DNA of 16,407 bases, from the NCBI GenBank assembly GCA_024690635.1, contig JAILOW010000060.1:1-16407 (forward strand), written 5' to 3'. The stretch comes from Butyrivibrio sp. Its GTDB lineage: Bacteria > Bacillota_A > Clostridia > Lachnospirales > Lachnospiraceae. Under the pieces are notes generated by a model that saw only the letters and a list, made by a program, of their open reading frames with translations, ran no database searches and had not been told where the DNA came from. The position numbers and the translations under genes were made by a program. This document shows, one piece after another, positions 14,281 through 16,407 of this stretch. The first letter of the stretch is position 1; every line of letters starts with the position of its first letter.

Positions 14281-14334
14281 TTGGTGTTAAACTTTGATTA
14301 AAGCTACAAATATGCTCATTTTTATGGAGGAACA

Positions 14335-15084
14335 ATGCTTACTCAGGAACGACGCGATCTGATAGTCGCGTATATCAACGACAAAAATGCCGTCACCGTG
14401 GCGGATCTTATGAAGGAGTTCGATGCTTCGGCAGCGACCATCAGAAGAGATCTGTCCGTGCTCCACGATGACAAAAAGATCCTCAAGGTATTCGGAGGTG
14501 CCACTTCACTTACAGCCTCTGATGTAAATACCTTTGAGCCCACGGTTACAGCCAAGGCTCTTTTAAATATAGAGGAAAAGGACCTGATAAGCAGGTATGC
14601 GGCATCCCTTATCAATGACGATGACTTTGTCTTCATAGATTCGGGGACTACTACTCTTGAGATGATCAAGTACATTGAAAACACCAAAGCCAAATACATT
14701 ACCAACGGAATCGTGCACGCCAAAAAGCTTCTGGAAAAGAACCTTAACACTTCCATCATAGGCGGCAGATGCAAACCCACAACAGAGGCGATCATCGGTC
14801 CCGAATGCATAGACAGCATCGGTAAATTCCACTTTACCAAAGCCTTCATGGGAACCAACGGTATATCTTTAGTCGAGGGATACACCACTCCGGATCTTGA
14901 TGAAGCACTGGTAAAAAAAGAAGCCGTCAAGCATGCATACATTCCCTATATTCTGGCAGACCATACCAAGTTCGGCCAGGTGAGCTCAGTAACTTTCGCG
15001 GAGCTTAGGGCCTGCTGCATCATCACAGATAAAGAGGCCGCCGCGGCATACCAGAATAAGACCATTATAAAAGTGGTCTCATGA
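14335..15084 (+). CDS. fruR: DeoR-family transcriptional repressor of the fructose operon
   Basis: 249 residues, typical DeoR length. The N-terminal winged helix-turn-helix (about 1-58) contains VTVADLMKEFDASAATIRRDL and the KVFGGA ending characteristic of the family. The C-terminal sugar-phosphate sensor domain (about 75-230) has DSGTTT (102-107), ITNG (122-125), IGG (142-144), TNG and ADHTKFG (208-214). The likely effector is fructose-1-phosphate, inferred from the downstream 1-phosphofructokinase and PTS genes. GGAGG lies seven bases upstream of the ATG. The gene is 23 bases ahead of fruK, so it is transcribed with the genes it probably controls through the TGATTA repeats. Confidence 0.9.
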   Translation: MLTQERRDLIVAYINDKNAVTVADLMKEFDASAATIRRDLSVLHDDKKILKVFGGATSLTASDVNTFEPTVTAKALLNIEEKDLISRYAASLINDDDFVFIDSGTTTLEMIKYIENTKAKYITNGIVHAKKLLEKNLNTSIIGGRCKPTTEAIIGPECIDSIGKFHFTKAFMGTNGISLVEGYTTPDLDEALVKKEAVKHAYIPYILADHTKFGQVSSVTFAELRACCIITDKEAAAAYQNKTIIKVVS

Positions 15085-15107
15085 AGTGAATTTACGGGAG
15101 GCTTTAA

Positions 15108-16013
15108 ATGATCTATACAATTACTTTTAACCCGGCCATCGATTACATCGTGCGCCTGGGAAGCGACCTCCTTCCCGGTATGACAAACCGTACCGATTCG
15201 GAGGACTGCTACTTTGGTGGAAAAGGCATCAACGTTTCCACTATATTAAAGAACCTTGGCCTTGAAAATACAGCCCTTGGCTTTTGTGCGGGCTTTACGG
15301 GAAAGGCCATTGTAGAAAGCGTGATCTCAAAAGGAATACACGCTGACTTTATTGAATTAAAAGAAGGTATCTCAAGGATCAACGTCAAGATCAAGGGCAA
15401 GGAAGAAACCGAGATAAACGCTCAGGGCCCTGCCATTCCCGAGGATGCGCAGAAGGCTCTTTTTGAAAAACTGGATAAACTCACGGACGGCGACATTCTC
15501 ATTCTCGCCGGCAGTATTCCCAGTTCTCTTCCAAGTGATGTTTACGAAAAGATACTTGCAAGACTTTCTGATAAAAAGATCGATGTGGTTGTGGATGCCA
15601 CCAAGGACCTTTTGAAAAACGTCCTTAAATATCATCCATTTTTGATAAAGCCCAACAATCATGAACTTGGTGAGATGTTCGGCACAGTTCTTCACACCGA
15701 TGAGGAGTTGGAAATACATGCTAAAAAGCTTCAGGAAATGGGTGCAAGGAACGTACTCATATCCATGGCAGGCGACGGTGCCATGCTCATAGCCGAAAAC
15801 GGTGAAAAATTCAGGATCGGAGTTCCAAAGGGCAAAGTAAAGAATTCCGTAGGTGCCGGAGATTCCATGGTGGCAGGCTTTATTGCAGGTTACCTTAAAA
15901 ACAGGAGTTATGAGGAAGCTCTCAAGATGGGTACCGCGGCAGGAAGCGCCACAGCATTTTCCGACGATCTGGCAACAGGTGAAGACATTTTAGAGTTATA
16001 CAAAAATCTGTAA
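15108..16013 (+). CDS. fruK: 1-phosphofructokinase (PfkB family)
   Basis: 301 residues, a cytosolic kinase converting fructose-1-phosphate to fructose-1,6-bisphosphate, following uptake by the fructose PTS. PfkB hallmarks are the FGGKGINVS motif (36-44), KPNNHELGE (181-189) and NSVGAGDSMVAGF (246-258) with catalytic base Asp252. Length and N-terminal MIYTITFNPAIDY match FruK. Tagatose-6-phosphate kinase (LacC) is the main alternative, but the DeoR regulator upstream and EIIA downstream favour FruK. GGGAGG lies six bases before the ATG. The 49-base gap to the EIIA gene has no clear terminator. Confidence 0.93.
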   Translation: MIYTITFNPAIDYIVRLGSDLLPGMTNRTDSEDCYFGGKGINVSTILKNLGLENTALGFCAGFTGKAIVESVISKGIHADFIELKEGISRINVKIKGKEETEINAQGPAIPEDAQKALFEKLDKLTDGDILILAGSIPSSLPSDVYEKILARLSDKKIDVVVDATKDLLKNVLKYHPFLIKPNNHELGEMFGTVLHTDEELEIHAKKLQEMGARNVLISMAGDGAMLIAENGEKFRIGVPKGKVKNSVGAGDSMVAGFIAGYLKNRSYEEALKMGTAAGSATAFSDDLATGEDILELYKNL

Positions 16014-16062
16014 AGGGGTAAAAGAGGATACGATTCAAGGCCAAGTGCCAAAAGGAGGGTCA

Positions 16063-16407
16063 ATGAAAATCAAAGATCTTTTGAAAAAAGAAGGCGTCAT
16101 GCTAAAAGTTGACGCAGCAGATCAGAATGCAGCCATTGACAAGCTCATCGAGCTTCACACAAAAGTCGGCAACCTCTCCGATCCGGAGGCTTTCAAGAAG
16201 GCCATTCTTGAAAGAGAAGCAAAGGGATCCACAGCCATCGGAATGGGTATAGCGGTTCCTCACGGGAAATCAGCGGCAGTTAAGACAGCCGGCGTCACCG
16301 CCATCACTATCCCCGGAGGCATAGATTATAAGTCACTTGACGGCAATCCCAGCAATCTCTTCTTTATGATCGCTGCCCCGGACACCGCTGCAGATACTCA
16401 TCTTGAA
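16063..16407 (+). CDS. Fructose-type PTS EIIA domain (N-terminal part, cut by window edge)
   Basis: 115 codons are visible, running open off the right edge. The sequence is a PTS EIIA type 2 (fructose/mannitol) domain. The phosphorylated residue is His67 in GIAVPHGKS, preceded by AILERE(A)KGSTAIGMG, the usual lead-in. HPr phosphorylates this His and the phosphate passes to EIIB. In many Firmicutes such a gene continues as a single FruA polypeptide with EIIB and EIIC domains, which cannot be seen here. AAGGAGGG five bases upstream sets the ATG. As third gene of the fru operon it would supply fructose-1-phosphate to FruK. Confidence 0.92.
   Translation, partial: MKIKDLLKKEGVMLKVDAADQNAAIDKLIELHTKVGNLSDPEAFKKAILEREAKGSTAIGMGIAVPHGKSAAVKTAGVTAITIPGGIDYKSLDGNPSNLFFMIAAPDTAADTHLE

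Noticed and set aside
15108..16013. Tagatose-6-phosphate kinase (LacC) instead of 1-phosphofructokinase
   Set aside because: Both are PfkB members, but the DeoR-fruK-EIIA(fructose) order and the absence of lac/tag genes favour FruK.

Overview
The window looks like a chromosomal segment of a motile Gram-positive anaerobe, most likely a member of the Lachnospiraceae (Butyrivibrio/Pseudobutyrivibrio-like). This is inferred from strong GGAGG-type ribosome binding sites, moderate GC, families typical of that group (DUF4860, DUF4317, a DUF2974 lipase-like protein, a heterodimeric ABC exporter), a CheY/CheC pair and a DeoR-fructose PTS locus. No phage, IS element, CRISPR array, tRNA or rRNA was seen. 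The longest gene-free stretches are 635-837 and 14084-14334; both hold promoters, and the second also holds repeats.

Left edge (1-1656): the 5' two thirds of a GAPDH gene (minus strand) is divergent from a PHP-family histidinol-phosphatase-like gene. Their putative promoters sit almost back to back around 719-775.

Filament-like operon (1741-6360, plus strand): seven tightly packed genes. They encode a two-TM protein with a degenerate GGDEF domain, a transglutaminase-like lipoprotein, a GspF/PilC platform protein, and four small single-TM proteins that resemble minor or atypical pilins or assembly factors (one DUF4860-like, one with an E5-containing pilin-like helix, one GspK/PilX-like). No PilB/GspE ATPase, prepilin peptidase, secretin or orthodox major pilin is present in the window. 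A stand-alone CheY follows (6495-6857) behind its own leader with a duplicated decamer.

Minus-strand block (14083 to 6930): CheC phosphatase and a DUF4317 protein form one unit ended by a hairpin at 12282-12318. Then come the two halves of a heterodimeric ABC exporter and a DUF2974 alpha/beta-hydrolase-like protein with a C-terminal membrane domain, ended by a hairpin at 6887-6914. The exporter shows textbook asymmetry: every deviation falls in one of its two ATP sites.

Right edge (14335-16407, plus strand): a DeoR-family repressor, 1-phosphofructokinase and the start of a fructose-type PTS EIIA form a fru operon. It is preceded by four phased 10-bp TGATTA-type repeats that are good operator candidates.

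The part least explained by known paradigms is the 1741-6360 operon. It couples a degenerate c-di-GMP-type domain, a surface transglutaminase-like protein and a reduced type IV filament platform. The CheC-DUF4317 pairing is a second point of interest.
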